This document shows positions 15,974-23,137 of a DNA stretch of 64,000 bases, piece after piece; within the stretch, counting starts at the first letter, position 1, and each line of letters opens with the position of its first letter. Origin of the DNA: Haloarcula litorea (GTDB taxonomy: Archaea; Halobacteriota; Halobacteria; Halobacteriales; Haloarculaceae). Location: contig NZ_CP119779.1 in assembly GCF_029338195.1 (NCBI RefSeq), positions 868,001-932,000 on the forward strand, written 5' to 3'. The notes beneath the pieces were generated by a model. That model worked only from the letters and a program-made list of their open reading frames with translations, made no database searches and was not told where the DNA came from. The position numbers and the translations under genes are program-made.

Positions 15974-16246
15974 ATGTCGGTCGATACCCGGAGAAAGTCA
16001 CTCGATTCGTACATCATCGACGCGAAAGACGGGACGGACGTCGAACTGGAGCTCGTCGACCCGACCACGGGCGAGACGTACCCGGTCGTCGGCTACGCGG
16101 ACCGGCTGCTGGCGGAGAAACTCGACGTCTACGACGTGGGCTGTTCGGTCCGCGTCGACATCGCACCGGTCGACGAGGCCCGCGAGCGCTGGGAGGTCAC
16201 CCGGATGGTTCCGGGGTCGCCGCCGCGGTCCGGCATCGGTCGTTAG
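15974..16246 (+). CDS. Small haloarchaeal protein of unknown function
   Basis: This 90-residue protein begins MSVDTRRKSLDSYIIDAKDG. Its middle (VELELVDPTTGETYPVVGYA) looks like a short beta-barrel, and SVRVDIAPVDEARERWEVTRM follows. The small barrel and modest basic patches could fit RNA or DNA binding, but this is a guess. It has its own clear promoter. Its stop overlaps the stop of the convergent thpR gene (TTAG at 16243-16246). Confidence 0.75.
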   Translation: MSVDTRRKSLDSYIIDAKDGTDVELELVDPTTGETYPVVGYADRLLAEKLDVYDVGCSVRVDIAPVDEARERWEVTRMVPGSPPRSGIGR

Positions 16247-16809
16247 TCGAGCGACACGGCCGCGAGCGTGCTGTACTCGGGGCCGTCCGCCCGGAGGACG
16301 CTCTCGGTCAGGCGGACCTCCTCGACCCGGAGCGCCCCCACGTCGGGGTCGGCCTCCCGGACGACGCGCTGGACCCGTTCCTTGCCGCCGGCGTGGTCCA
16401 GCCGCGCGACGGTCGCGTGGGGGGTGAACTCGTGGTCCTCGGGGTCGAAGCCCATCGCGACGGTCCGGTCCTCGATCGCCTCGTGCAGCGCCGTCAGCTC
16501 CGCGTCGCCGTGGCCCTCGCGGACGCCGACCCAGACGACGCTGATGTAGTCGAGCGACGGGAACACGCCGAGGCCGCCGATCCGGGCCTCGAAGGGGGCG
16601 ACGCCGCTCTCGTCGACCGCGCCTTCGAGTGCCGCCACCAGCTCGTCGACCCGGTCGGCGTCGGTGTCGCCGAGGAACTTCAGCGTGACGTGGGCCTGCT
16701 CGGGGTCGGTGAGACGGAGGCCGTCGGCCCCCGCGAACCGCTCCTGGACGGATCGCACGCCGTCGGCCAGCCCGTCGAGGTCGACGCCGACGAACAGTCG
16801 CTTGCCCAT
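16243..16809 (-). CDS. thpR: RNA 2',3'-cyclic phosphodiesterase
   Basis: This 188-residue 2H phosphoesterase (LigT/ThpR family) hydrolyses 2',3'-cyclic phosphates on RNA ends to 2'-phosphates. Both catalytic HxT motifs are present: His40-Val-Thr42 in AHVTLKFLG and His131-Ala-Thr133 in TPHATVARL. The start MGKRLFVGVDLDG matches the family, so I trimmed a longer reading frame. The length is normal. It is convergent with the small gene at 15974. Confidence 0.93.
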   Translation of the reverse strand: MGKRLFVGVDLDGLADGVRSVQERFAGADGLRLTDPEQAHVTLKFLGDTDADRVDELVAALEGAVDESGVAPFEARIGGLGVFPSLDYISVVWVGVREGHGDAELTALHEAIEDRTVAMGFDPEDHEFTPHATVARLDHAGGKERVQRVVREADPDVGALRVEEVRLTESVLRADGPEYSTLAAVSLD

Positions 16810-16884
16810 ACCGGACCAAGCGCCCAGCGGTCCCTGAATCCACCGGCCGCGGGACTTACCTCGCTGGCGGCCACAGCGGCCCGT

Positions 16885-17115
16885 ATGGACGACGCCGCCC
16901 GCCTCCGACGGACCGTCCGCCGCTGTACCGCCCTCGTCCTGTTCGGGCTCGCGCTCGTGACCGGATCGCTGGACAACCGCACCACCGCCGCGGTCGCCGT
17001 GGCGGTGGGGTTCGGTGCCGTCCTCTACCTGGTCGCCAGCTTCGTGTTCGTCCCCACGGCCGAGACCCTCGCGGTCGGGGACGACGACGCCGACGACGGC
17101 ACGAGGGCCGGCTGA
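16885..17115 (+). CDS. Small two-helix membrane protein
   Basis: This 76-residue protein has a basic N-terminus (MDDAARLRRTVRRCTALVLF), two transmembrane segments (about 16-32 and 37-57) and an acidic tail (VGDDDADDGTRAG). It resembles many small haloarchaeal membrane proteins of unknown role. It is divergent from thpR and sits 45 bases before the TPR gene on the same strand, so the two may share a transcript. Confidence 0.6.
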   Translation: MDDAARLRRTVRRCTALVLFGLALVTGSLDNRTTAAVAVAVGFGAVLYLVASFVFVPTAETLAVGDDDADDGTRAG

Positions 17116-17160
17116 GACCGTGACGCAACGCTTACCCGGCCCGACCGCCAACCCGGGTGT

Positions 17161-17892
17161 ATGACCGACCGAGAGCCCGACGACCACGACTTCTCCGAGG
17201 GGCAGGGGTTCGACGAGCCCTACGACGGGTTCGACATCGACCCGCCGGAGTTCGAGGTCGACACCGACCGCGTCGACCCCGTCGACTCCCGCGTCGTCAC
17301 CGACCTGCTCGACGACCAGCAGCTCCCCGACGACGCCGTCGACGTCGAGGAACTGCTCGACGTGGGCCTGGAGTACATGCACATCCAGCGCCACGAGCAG
17401 GCCGCCGACACGTTCCAGCGGGTCGCACAGTACACCGACGACGACCGCATCGAGCAGGAGGCCTGGACGAACAAGGGCGCGGCCCACGCCGAACTGGAGG
17501 AGTGGGACGCCGCGATCGGGGCCTACAAGGAGGCGCTGAACATCGACGGCGACTCCGACCACGCCGCCACCGCCGAGACGAACCTCGCGTACGCCCTCTG
17601 GGAGTCCGGCCGCTCCGAGCAGGCGCTGGAACACGCCGAGCGGGCCGTCGAGATCGACCCCCGCTTCGGCGAGGCGTGGTACAACCGCGGCTTCTTCCTG
17701 CTGGAGCGTGGCCTCTCCGAGGACGCGCTGGAGGCGTTCGACAACGCCATCCGGCTCGGCTTCCGCAACGCCGGCGTCCTAGAGGAGAAGGCCCGCGCGC
17801 TCGAAGAGGAGGGGAAACACGAGGAGGCCGAGGAACTGGCCGAGGAGGTCGAGGAGATGCGCGAGGAGAGCGAACAGCAGCTGCTGGAATGA
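17161..17892 (+). CDS. Tetratricopeptide repeat protein
   Basis: This 243-residue soluble protein has an acidic, Pro/Asp-rich N-terminus (1-65) followed by about four TPR units (roughly 65-205), visible in GLEYMHIQRHEQAADTFQRV, NKGAAHAELEEWDAAIGAYK, NLAYALWESGRSEQALEHAE and YNRGFFLLERGLSEDALEAF. A Glu-rich helix ends it. TPR arrays bind partner proteins; the partner is unknown. Its TGA overlaps the ATG of the DUF424 gene, so the two are co-translated. Confidence 0.9.
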   Translation: MTDREPDDHDFSEGQGFDEPYDGFDIDPPEFEVDTDRVDPVDSRVVTDLLDDQQLPDDAVDVEELLDVGLEYMHIQRHEQAADTFQRVAQYTDDDRIEQEAWTNKGAAHAELEEWDAAIGAYKEALNIDGDSDHAATAETNLAYALWESGRSEQALEHAERAVEIDPRFGEAWYNRGFFLLERGLSEDALEAFDNAIRLGFRNAGVLEEKARALEEEGKHEEAEELAEEVEEMREESEQQLLE

Positions 17893-18179
17893 TCGTCAAC
17901 GAACGCGACACCGACGAGGGGCTGCTCGTCTCCGTCTGTGACCCGGAGGTGGTGGGCGAGACGTTCGAGGACGGTCCCGTCTCGCTGACCGTCGACGAGG
18001 AGTTCTACGGCGGGGACGCCGCCTCCGAAGACGAGGTCGTAGACTCGCTGGCCCGGTGTAGCGTCGCCAACATCGTCGGTACCGAGAGCGTCGCCCTCGC
18101 TATCGAACACGGGTTCGTCGACGAGGAGAACGTCCTCGACGTCGACGGCACCCGCCACGCGCAACTGCTCTGGCTGTAG
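17889..18179 (+). CDS. DUF424 family protein
   Basis: This 96-residue archaeal protein (MIVNERDTDEGLLVSVCDPE, then EEFYGGDAASEDEVVDSLAR and SVANIVGTESVALAIEHGFV) belongs to DUF424, a family conserved in archaea without a known enzyme activity and sometimes linked with translation genes. The first four bases overlap the stop of the TPR gene. The stop directly abuts that of the convergent gene at 18180. Confidence 0.9.
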   Translation: MIVNERDTDEGLLVSVCDPEVVGETFEDGPVSLTVDEEFYGGDAASEDEVVDSLARCSVANIVGTESVALAIEHGFVDEENVLDVDGTRHAQLLWL

Positions 18180-18683
18180 TCACTCGACCCGAAGCCCGCC
18201 GAGTCGCCACCCGCCCGACAGCGCCACCAGCTCCAGCGTCCCCTCGCCCCGCGCGAGGTCGACCTGACACCACAGCTCCGCCCAGCGGTCCCAGCCGCCC
18301 GTTGGCTCGACGACGGCGCGGGTCCGCGGCTCGCCGTCGACGGCGACGCCGACCGTGCCGGTGTCCTCGGCCGCGACCCGGAGACACACGAGGTGCGGGC
18401 CGGTCTCGCGGGCGTCGACGTCGTAGGCCAGCGACTCCCCGGTCGTCAGGAGGTGCGGACGGTCGCTGCGGGGCGGCGGCGGGTCGTCGGGCTCCAGTCG
18501 GCCGCCGTGGTGGTAGACGCGGTACTCCCCGACCGGGATGGCGGTCGGCAGTTCGTGGCGGACCGGCTCCGGACGCGCGTGAGCGGCGCGCCGGCGCTGG
18601 GCCGACGAGTCCCGACCCCGTTCCGGCCACTCGACGGGACCGTCGGTCCCGGGTCCCGTCTCCCCCTGCTCGTACGTCGGCAT
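18180..18683 (-). CDS. Carbohydrate-binding-module-like beta-sandwich protein
   Basis: This 167-residue protein has no signal peptide (start MPTYEQGETGPG). Residues 1-50 are hydrophilic. Residues 50-167 resemble a CBM6/CBM35-type beta sandwich: LAYDVDARETGPHLVCLRVA, then VGVAVDGEPRTRAVVEPTGGWDRWAELW in two parts, then a closing GGWRLGGLRVE. The conserved Trp and Gly pattern supports the fold, but sugar binding is only inferred. No glycosidase lies nearby. A longer start at 18704 is possible. Confidence 0.55.
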   Translation of the reverse strand: MPTYEQGETGPGTDGPVEWPERGRDSSAQRRRAAHARPEPVRHELPTAIPVGEYRVYHHGGRLEPDDPPPPRSDRPHLLTTGESLAYDVDARETGPHLVCLRVAAEDTGTVGVAVDGEPRTRAVVEPTGGWDRWAELWCQVDLARGEGTLELVALSGGWRLGGLRVE

Positions 18684-18809
18684 ACAGACGTCACACGGTA
18701 CCAAATCACGTTGTATTGGTCCGACTAACCGGCCCGTAGCGAGTGCCTACGGCCGGGACGTTTAGGCGAACCGAAGGAAAGTTCCCCGTCGAGTCCCTGT
18801 AGGGAGGTA

Positions 18810-20057
18810 ATGGCACGGACCGACACAGAACCGCTCGACGTCGACGCCATCCGCGAGGACTTCCCGATCCTCCAGCGGGAGTTCGGCGGCGAGCAGGTCG
18901 TCTACCTCGACAACGCGGCGACGACACAGACCCCCGAGCCGGTCGTCGAGACCATCGCGGACTACTACCGGACGACCAACGCCAACGTCCACCGCGGGCT
19001 CCACCAACTGAGCCAGGAGGCCTCCGTGGCCTACGAGGAGGCCCACGACCGCGTGGCGGAGTTCATCGGGGCCTCCGGCGGCCGCGAGGAGGTCGTCTTC
19101 ACCAAGAACACCACCGAGAGCGAGAACCTCGTCGCCTACGCCTGGGGCCTGAACGAGCTCGGCCCCGGGGACGAGGTGGTGCTGACCGAGATGGAGCACC
19201 ACGCGTCGCTGGTGACGTGGCAACAGATCGCCAAGCGGACCGGCGCGACCTGCCGGTACATCCGGGTCCAGGACGACGGCACGCTCGACATGGACCACGC
19301 CCGCGAGCTCGTCGGCCCCGATACCGAGATGGTCTCCGTCGTCCACGTCTCGAACACCCTCGGGACCGTCAACCCCGTCTCGGAGCTGGCCGACATCGCC
19401 CACGACAACGACGCGTACGTCTTCGTCGACGGCGCGCAGTCGGTCCCCAACCGCCCGGTCGACGTGGAGGCCATCGACGCCGACTTCCTCGCGTTCTCCG
19501 GCCACAAGATGGCCGGCCCGACCGGCATCGGCGTCCTCTACGGGAAGAAGCACCTGCTGGAGGAGATGGAGCCGTACCTGTACGGCGGCGAGATGATCAA
19601 GAAGGTCACCTTCGAGGACGCCACCTGGAACGACCTCCCCTGGAAGTTCGAGGCCGGCACGCCCGTCATCTGCCAGGGCATCGCGCTGGCGGAGGCCTGT
19701 GACTACCTGGACGACCTGGGGATGGAGAACGTCAAGCGCCACGAGGACCAGCTCGCCCAGTACGCGATGGAGCAGCTGTCGGCGCTGGACGACGTCGAGA
19801 CGTACGGTCCGCCCGCCGGCGAGGAACGCGGTGGCCTGGTCGCGTTCAACCTCGACTCGGTCCACGCCCACGACCTCTCCTCGATCCTCAACGACTCCGC
19901 GGTCGCCATCCGCGCCGGCGACCACTGCACCCAGCCCCTGCACGACAAGCTCGGGACGGCCGCCTCCGCGCGGGCCTCCTTCTACGTCTACAACACCCGC
20001 GAGGAGGTCGACAAGCTCGTCGACGCGATGGACGACGCGCGGCAGCTGTTCGCGTAG
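18810..20057 (+). CDS. sufS: Cysteine desulfurase SufS
   Basis: The 415-residue PLP enzyme takes sulfur from cysteine and passes it to the Fe-S scaffold. The PLP Lys is about residue 233 (FSGHKMAGPTGIG) and the catalytic Cys is 373 (RAGDHCTQPLH). TYVxGAQ-type VFVDGAQSVPN and NAATTQTP are also present. Length and loop match group II (SufS) enzymes. GGAGGT lies just one base before the ATG, too close for ordinary use, so a leaderless or unusual start is likely. SufU, its partner, is 2.2 kb downstream. Confidence 0.96.
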   Translation: MARTDTEPLDVDAIREDFPILQREFGGEQVVYLDNAATTQTPEPVVETIADYYRTTNANVHRGLHQLSQEASVAYEEAHDRVAEFIGASGGREEVVFTKNTTESENLVAYAWGLNELGPGDEVVLTEMEHHASLVTWQQIAKRTGATCRYIRVQDDGTLDMDHARELVGPDTEMVSVVHVSNTLGTVNPVSELADIAHDNDAYVFVDGAQSVPNRPVDVEAIDADFLAFSGHKMAGPTGIGVLYGKKHLLEEMEPYLYGGEMIKKVTFEDATWNDLPWKFEAGTPVICQGIALAEACDYLDDLGMENVKRHEDQLAQYAMEQLSALDDVETYGPPAGEERGGLVAFNLDSVHAHDLSSILNDSAVAIRAGDHCTQPLHDKLGTAASARASFYVYNTREEVDKLVDAMDDARQLFA

Positions 20058-20060
20058 AGT

Positions 20061-20098
20061 CGGTCACGAGCGCAGCGAGTGACCGGTTTTCGCCCACG
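20061..20098 (+). repeat. Hairpin plus TTTTCGCCCACG element after sufS (copy D)
   Basis: Three bases after the sufS stop, arms CGGTCAC (20061-20067) and GTGACCG (20079-20085) form a 7-bp hairpin, followed by GTTTTCGCCCACG. The same T-tract core follows citrate synthase and wyosine synthase. This copy lacks the far AAAAAGGTGG end and no gene-end duplication is evident. Likely a transcript 3' end or a decayed repeat. Confidence 0.5.
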
Positions 20099-20198
20099 CT
20101 CTTCGTCCCTCACCGGGACCACGGGTTCGCGCGAGCGGACGGTGTCCCGCAGCTGGTCAGCCGACGGGGGTTCCGTTTCAATCTCTGAGATTCGGTCA

Positions 20199-20212
20199 GC
20201 ATACTTATATTG
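20199..20212 (+). promoter_or_regulatory. TATA box for cheF-like gene
   Basis: GCATACTTATATTG is strikingly AT-rich for this genome and is centred 27-30 bases before the ATG at 20238, the expected placing for a leaderless transcript. Confidence 0.7.
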
Positions 20213-20237
20213 TTGTCATAGTAACACTCGGTCGCGG

Positions 20238-21152
20238 ATGGCGAACACCGTAGACGTCCCGGCGACCGTGTTCTGTCACGCGCTCGGCGAGGAACCGGTG
20301 CGGACGCAGCTGTCGCTGGGCGCGGCGGCGCTGTCGGTCGAGAGCGAAGGGTTCGCCGGCGAGATCGCCCTCGACAACGTCTTCGACGCGACGGTCGGGC
20401 CGCCGCCACAGGCGGCCGCCGGCGTCCTCAGCGGGACGGTCCTCACCGTGGGGTTCGAGCGCGACGGCGACCGGGAGGTGCTGTTCGTCAGCACCGACGA
20501 GGAGACGCTGACCACCGTCGCCGGGCTGCTGTACCGCCGGCTCCTGGACGGCAAGGAGGTCGCGGTCCGCCACCCGGCCGAGATCGGCGGCCGCGTGACG
20601 GAGGCGACCTACGACATCGGCCGGCTCCACGTCGTCCCCGAGCGGGTCGGCTGCAGCAAGATCCAACACCCCTTCGACGTCGAACTCGGCAGCATCGTCG
20701 ACTTCTATCGCTCCGAGGAGGAACTGCTGGGGGACCGGCAACCCGTCATTCACATCCAGTACGTCCGCGAGGGGGTCGCGGTGTCGCTGGACCTGGCGTT
20801 GAACCCCCCGCGCCTACAGCACCTGCTCGGGCGACACCTCCAGCGGCGCTACGTCGAGACCCGGCGGGAGGTCCGCGGGCTGGACGTCCCGCCGGCCGGC
20901 GTCCGCGCGCTCGTCCGGCTGTACTCCCTGCAGGGGAGCGCCCACCCGAAGGCGGTCCTCGACGGCGGACAGGAACGGGCCGAGGCCGTCCTCCGCGGAC
21001 TGCTCCGGCAGGACCTCGTCGAGGCGAGCGACGGCGAGGTGGCGCTGACCTCCCGCGGGTGGATCCTGGTCACGGAGTACGCGAACAAGGGCGGCGACCA
21101 CGACCGCGAGGTCGGTGCGTCCGCGGACAGGCGGGCGGCCGGCGGGGACTGA
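20238..21152 (+). CDS. CheF-family archaeal taxis protein
   Basis: This 304-residue protein matches CheF, which links the bacterial-type Che system (CheY) to the archaellum motor in archaea. The early part DNVFDATVGPPPQAAAGVL, then FERDGDREVLFVSTDEETLT, HPAEIGGRVTEATYDIG and VEHxGRxLRRxY-like LLGRHLQRRYVETRREV follow the family order; the C-terminus holds a winged-helix-like VLRGLLRQDLVEASDGEVAL. No che or arl genes are in the window, so this may be a stand-alone paralogue. The start at 20238 fits the strong TATA box. Confidence 0.8.
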   Translation: MANTVDVPATVFCHALGEEPVRTQLSLGAAALSVESEGFAGEIALDNVFDATVGPPPQAAAGVLSGTVLTVGFERDGDREVLFVSTDEETLTTVAGLLYRRLLDGKEVAVRHPAEIGGRVTEATYDIGRLHVVPERVGCSKIQHPFDVELGSIVDFYRSEEELLGDRQPVIHIQYVREGVAVSLDLALNPPRLQHLLGRHLQRRYVETRREVRGLDVPPAGVRALVRLYSLQGSAHPKAVLDGGQERAEAVLRGLLRQDLVEASDGEVALTSRGWILVTEYANKGGDHDREVGASADRRAAGGD

Positions 21153-21231
21153 CCAGGGCGGCCGGCGGGCGGCTCCGGCCAGCACCACCGCCGCCGCTCC
21201 ATTCAAACCGCGGCCGCCCGAACGCCGCGGT

Positions 21232-22236
21232 ATGGCACTCGACGACATCGACCTCGACTACGTCCGACTCGGCGAGACCGGCCTCTCGGTGAGCGAGCTC
21301 GCGCTCGGTACGTGGCGGTTCGGCCGCGAGAGCGAGACCGGGAACCTGGAGATCGGCGAGGACCGCGCTCACGACCTGTTGGACGCCTACGAGACCGCAG
21401 GCGGGCGGTTCATCGACACCGCCGACGTCTACGGCGGCGGCGACAGCGAGGAGTGGATCGGCGACTGGCTCGCCCACCGCGACCGCGAGGAGTACGTCCT
21501 CGCCTCGAAGATCTACTGGCCGACACGTGAGGACGACCCCAACGGCCGCGGCCTCGGTCGGAAGCACATCCGGCGCAACATCGACCTGATGCTCGATCGC
21601 CTCGGCACGGACTACCTCGACGTGCTGTACATCCACCGGTGGGACGACGCCACCCCCGCCCGCGAACTGATGCACACGCTGACCGGGCTGGTCGACGACG
21701 GGAAGGTGAACTACCTCGGCGCGTCGACGTTCCAGCCCAACGCCTGGCGGGTCGCGAAGGCCAACGAACTCGCCGAGCGCGAGGGCCTGGAACCGTTCAC
21801 CGTCTCCCAGCCCCGCTACAACCTCGTCAACCGCGAGGTCGAGGGGGACTACCTGGAGATGTGTGACCACTACGGCCTGGGGGTCTGTCCGTGGAGCCCG
21901 CTGGCCCAGGGGATGCTCACCGGGAAGTACAGCCGCGAGGACCGCGACGCTGACGCCTCGGCCGGCCGCGACGAGGACTGGAAGGACGCCTACCTCACCG
22001 ACGAGAACTTCGCGGTGCTTGACGAGGTGCGCGCGGTCGCCGACGAGGTCGACGCCACGCCCGCGCAGGTGGCCATCGCGTGGCTCCAGCACCACGACAG
22101 CGTCACCGCGTCGCTGCTTGGCGCTCGCACGGTCGACCAGCTCGAGGAGAACCTCCGGGCCGCCGCCGTCGACCTCTCGGACGACCAGTTCGAGCGCCTC
22201 GCGGAGGCCAAGGGCGGCCCCTACGACGACATCTGA
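21232..22236 (+). CDS. Aldo/keto reductase
   Basis: This 334-residue NADPH-dependent oxidoreductase of the AKR superfamily shows ALGTWRFG, the catalytic Asp and Tyr in FIDTADVYGGGDSEEWIG, Lys in VLASKIYWP, and YLDVLYIHRWDD in place of the usual His. The C-terminal half carries SQPRYNLVNREVE and VCPWSPLAQGMLTGKY as in potassium-channel beta-subunit-like AKRs. Substrate unknown. It lies between cheF and sufU on the same strand, with gaps of 79 and 73 bases. Confidence 0.9.
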   Translation: MALDDIDLDYVRLGETGLSVSELALGTWRFGRESETGNLEIGEDRAHDLLDAYETAGGRFIDTADVYGGGDSEEWIGDWLAHRDREEYVLASKIYWPTREDDPNGRGLGRKHIRRNIDLMLDRLGTDYLDVLYIHRWDDATPARELMHTLTGLVDDGKVNYLGASTFQPNAWRVAKANELAEREGLEPFTVSQPRYNLVNREVEGDYLEMCDHYGLGVCPWSPLAQGMLTGKYSREDRDADASAGRDEDWKDAYLTDENFAVLDEVRAVADEVDATPAQVAIAWLQHHDSVTASLLGARTVDQLEENLRAAAVDLSDDQFERLAEAKGGPYDDI

Positions 22237-22309
22237 GCGGGGCGGCCGCGGAGTGCCACCGGCTCACGCGGAATGTTTTTCCGCGGGAACGGCCTAGGCG
22301 TGAGCAGTA

Positions 22310-22732
22310 ATGGGTATCGGCGGCTCCGACATGTACCGGCAGCAGATCCTCGACCACTACAAGAACCCCCGCAACGCCGGGTCCATCGAGGACCCGACGT
22401 TCAGCCACGTCGGCGAGAACCCGATGTGTGGCGACGAGATCCGGATGGACGTCGTCCTCTCCGAGGACGAGGAGACCATCGAGCGGGTCGCCTTCGACGG
22501 GGACGGCTGTGCCATCTCGCAGGCCTCGGCGTCGATGCTCACCGAGCGCCTGCAGGGGATGACCGTCGAGGAACTGGAGGCACTGGACCGTGACGACATC
22601 ACGGAGATGCTCGGCGTCGACATCTCGCCGATGCGGGTGAAGTGCGCCGTGCTGGCCGAGAAGGTCGCGCAGGACGGCGCGGAGATCTACTTCGGCGAGA
22701 AGGACCTCGACCGGACGACGACCGAGGAGTAG
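22310..22732 (+). CDS. sufU: Fe-S cluster assembly scaffold SufU
   Basis: This 140-residue IscU/SufU-type protein begins MGIGGSDMYRQQILDHYKNP. The three cluster or zinc ligands are Cys40 (NPMCGDE, with Asp42), Cys67 (DGDGCAIS) and Cys112 (RVKCAVLA). It accepts sulfur from SufS. The length and the VEELEALDRDDIT insertion favour SufU over IscU. The stop directly abuts that of the convergent zinc protein gene. Confidence 0.93.
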   Translation: MGIGGSDMYRQQILDHYKNPRNAGSIEDPTFSHVGENPMCGDEIRMDVVLSEDEETIERVAFDGDGCAISQASASMLTERLQGMTVEELEALDRDDITEMLGVDISPMRVKCAVLAEKVAQDGAEIYFGEKDLDRTTTEE

Positions 22733-22915
22733 CTACAGCAGCGTCGAGCGCGGGAGATAGCGCGCCCGGCAGGGCTTGCAGGCGACGATGCCGTGGCGGC
22801 TCCGGCACTCGCGGTGTTCGTGACACAGTTCGCAGTCGGCGGGTTCGCCACCCTGTCCGTCCGGCCCGAACGGCGTGGTCCGGCGCTCGGCGTTCCGTCG
22901 AAGGGTTGCCAACAT
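22733..22915 (-). CDS. Small zinc-knuckle protein
   Basis: This 60-residue basic protein (MLATLRRNAERRTTPFGPDG, then CELCHEHRECRSRHGIVACK, ending YLPRSTLL) has Cys28, 31, 46 and 49 as a likely zinc site and an extra Cys37. It resembles small haloarchaeal zinc-finger proteins of unknown role. An upstream in-frame start at 22966 is possible but lies within the promoter. The TATA-like GTATTTATCC (22944-22953, minus) lies about 34 bases before the ATG. Confidence 0.7.
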   Translation of the reverse strand: MLATLRRNAERRTTPFGPDGQGGEPADCELCHEHRECRSRHGIVACKPCRARYLPRSTLL

Positions 22916-23137
22916 CTCGTGGCTCGTGCTACGGTCCAGAGACGGATAAATACAAGACCTTACCAATAATCCTCGGTATATTTTACGAACATTCAGCTAC
23001 TACGGGTAAAGAGACCATATATGTCATAATCGACCACGAGGGAGTGGCCCCGGTGACCGAGCACCCCCGGCCTCGCTCTCCCCGACGGCGGCGTCCCGGC
23101 CACACCAGCCCTCCCGACGGCGGGTCTCTCGCCCGCG
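22916..23137. other. AT-rich intergenic gap of 222 bases
   Basis: The part from 22944 to about 23033 is far more AT-rich than the rest of the window, with GGATAAATACAAG, GGTATATTTTACG and ACCATATATGTCATAATC. Only the leftward zinc-protein gene starts here; the haem protein gene ends at the right side. The two additional TATA-like stretches therefore have no assigned gene and could drive a small RNA. I see no ORF in the gap. Confidence 0.45.
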
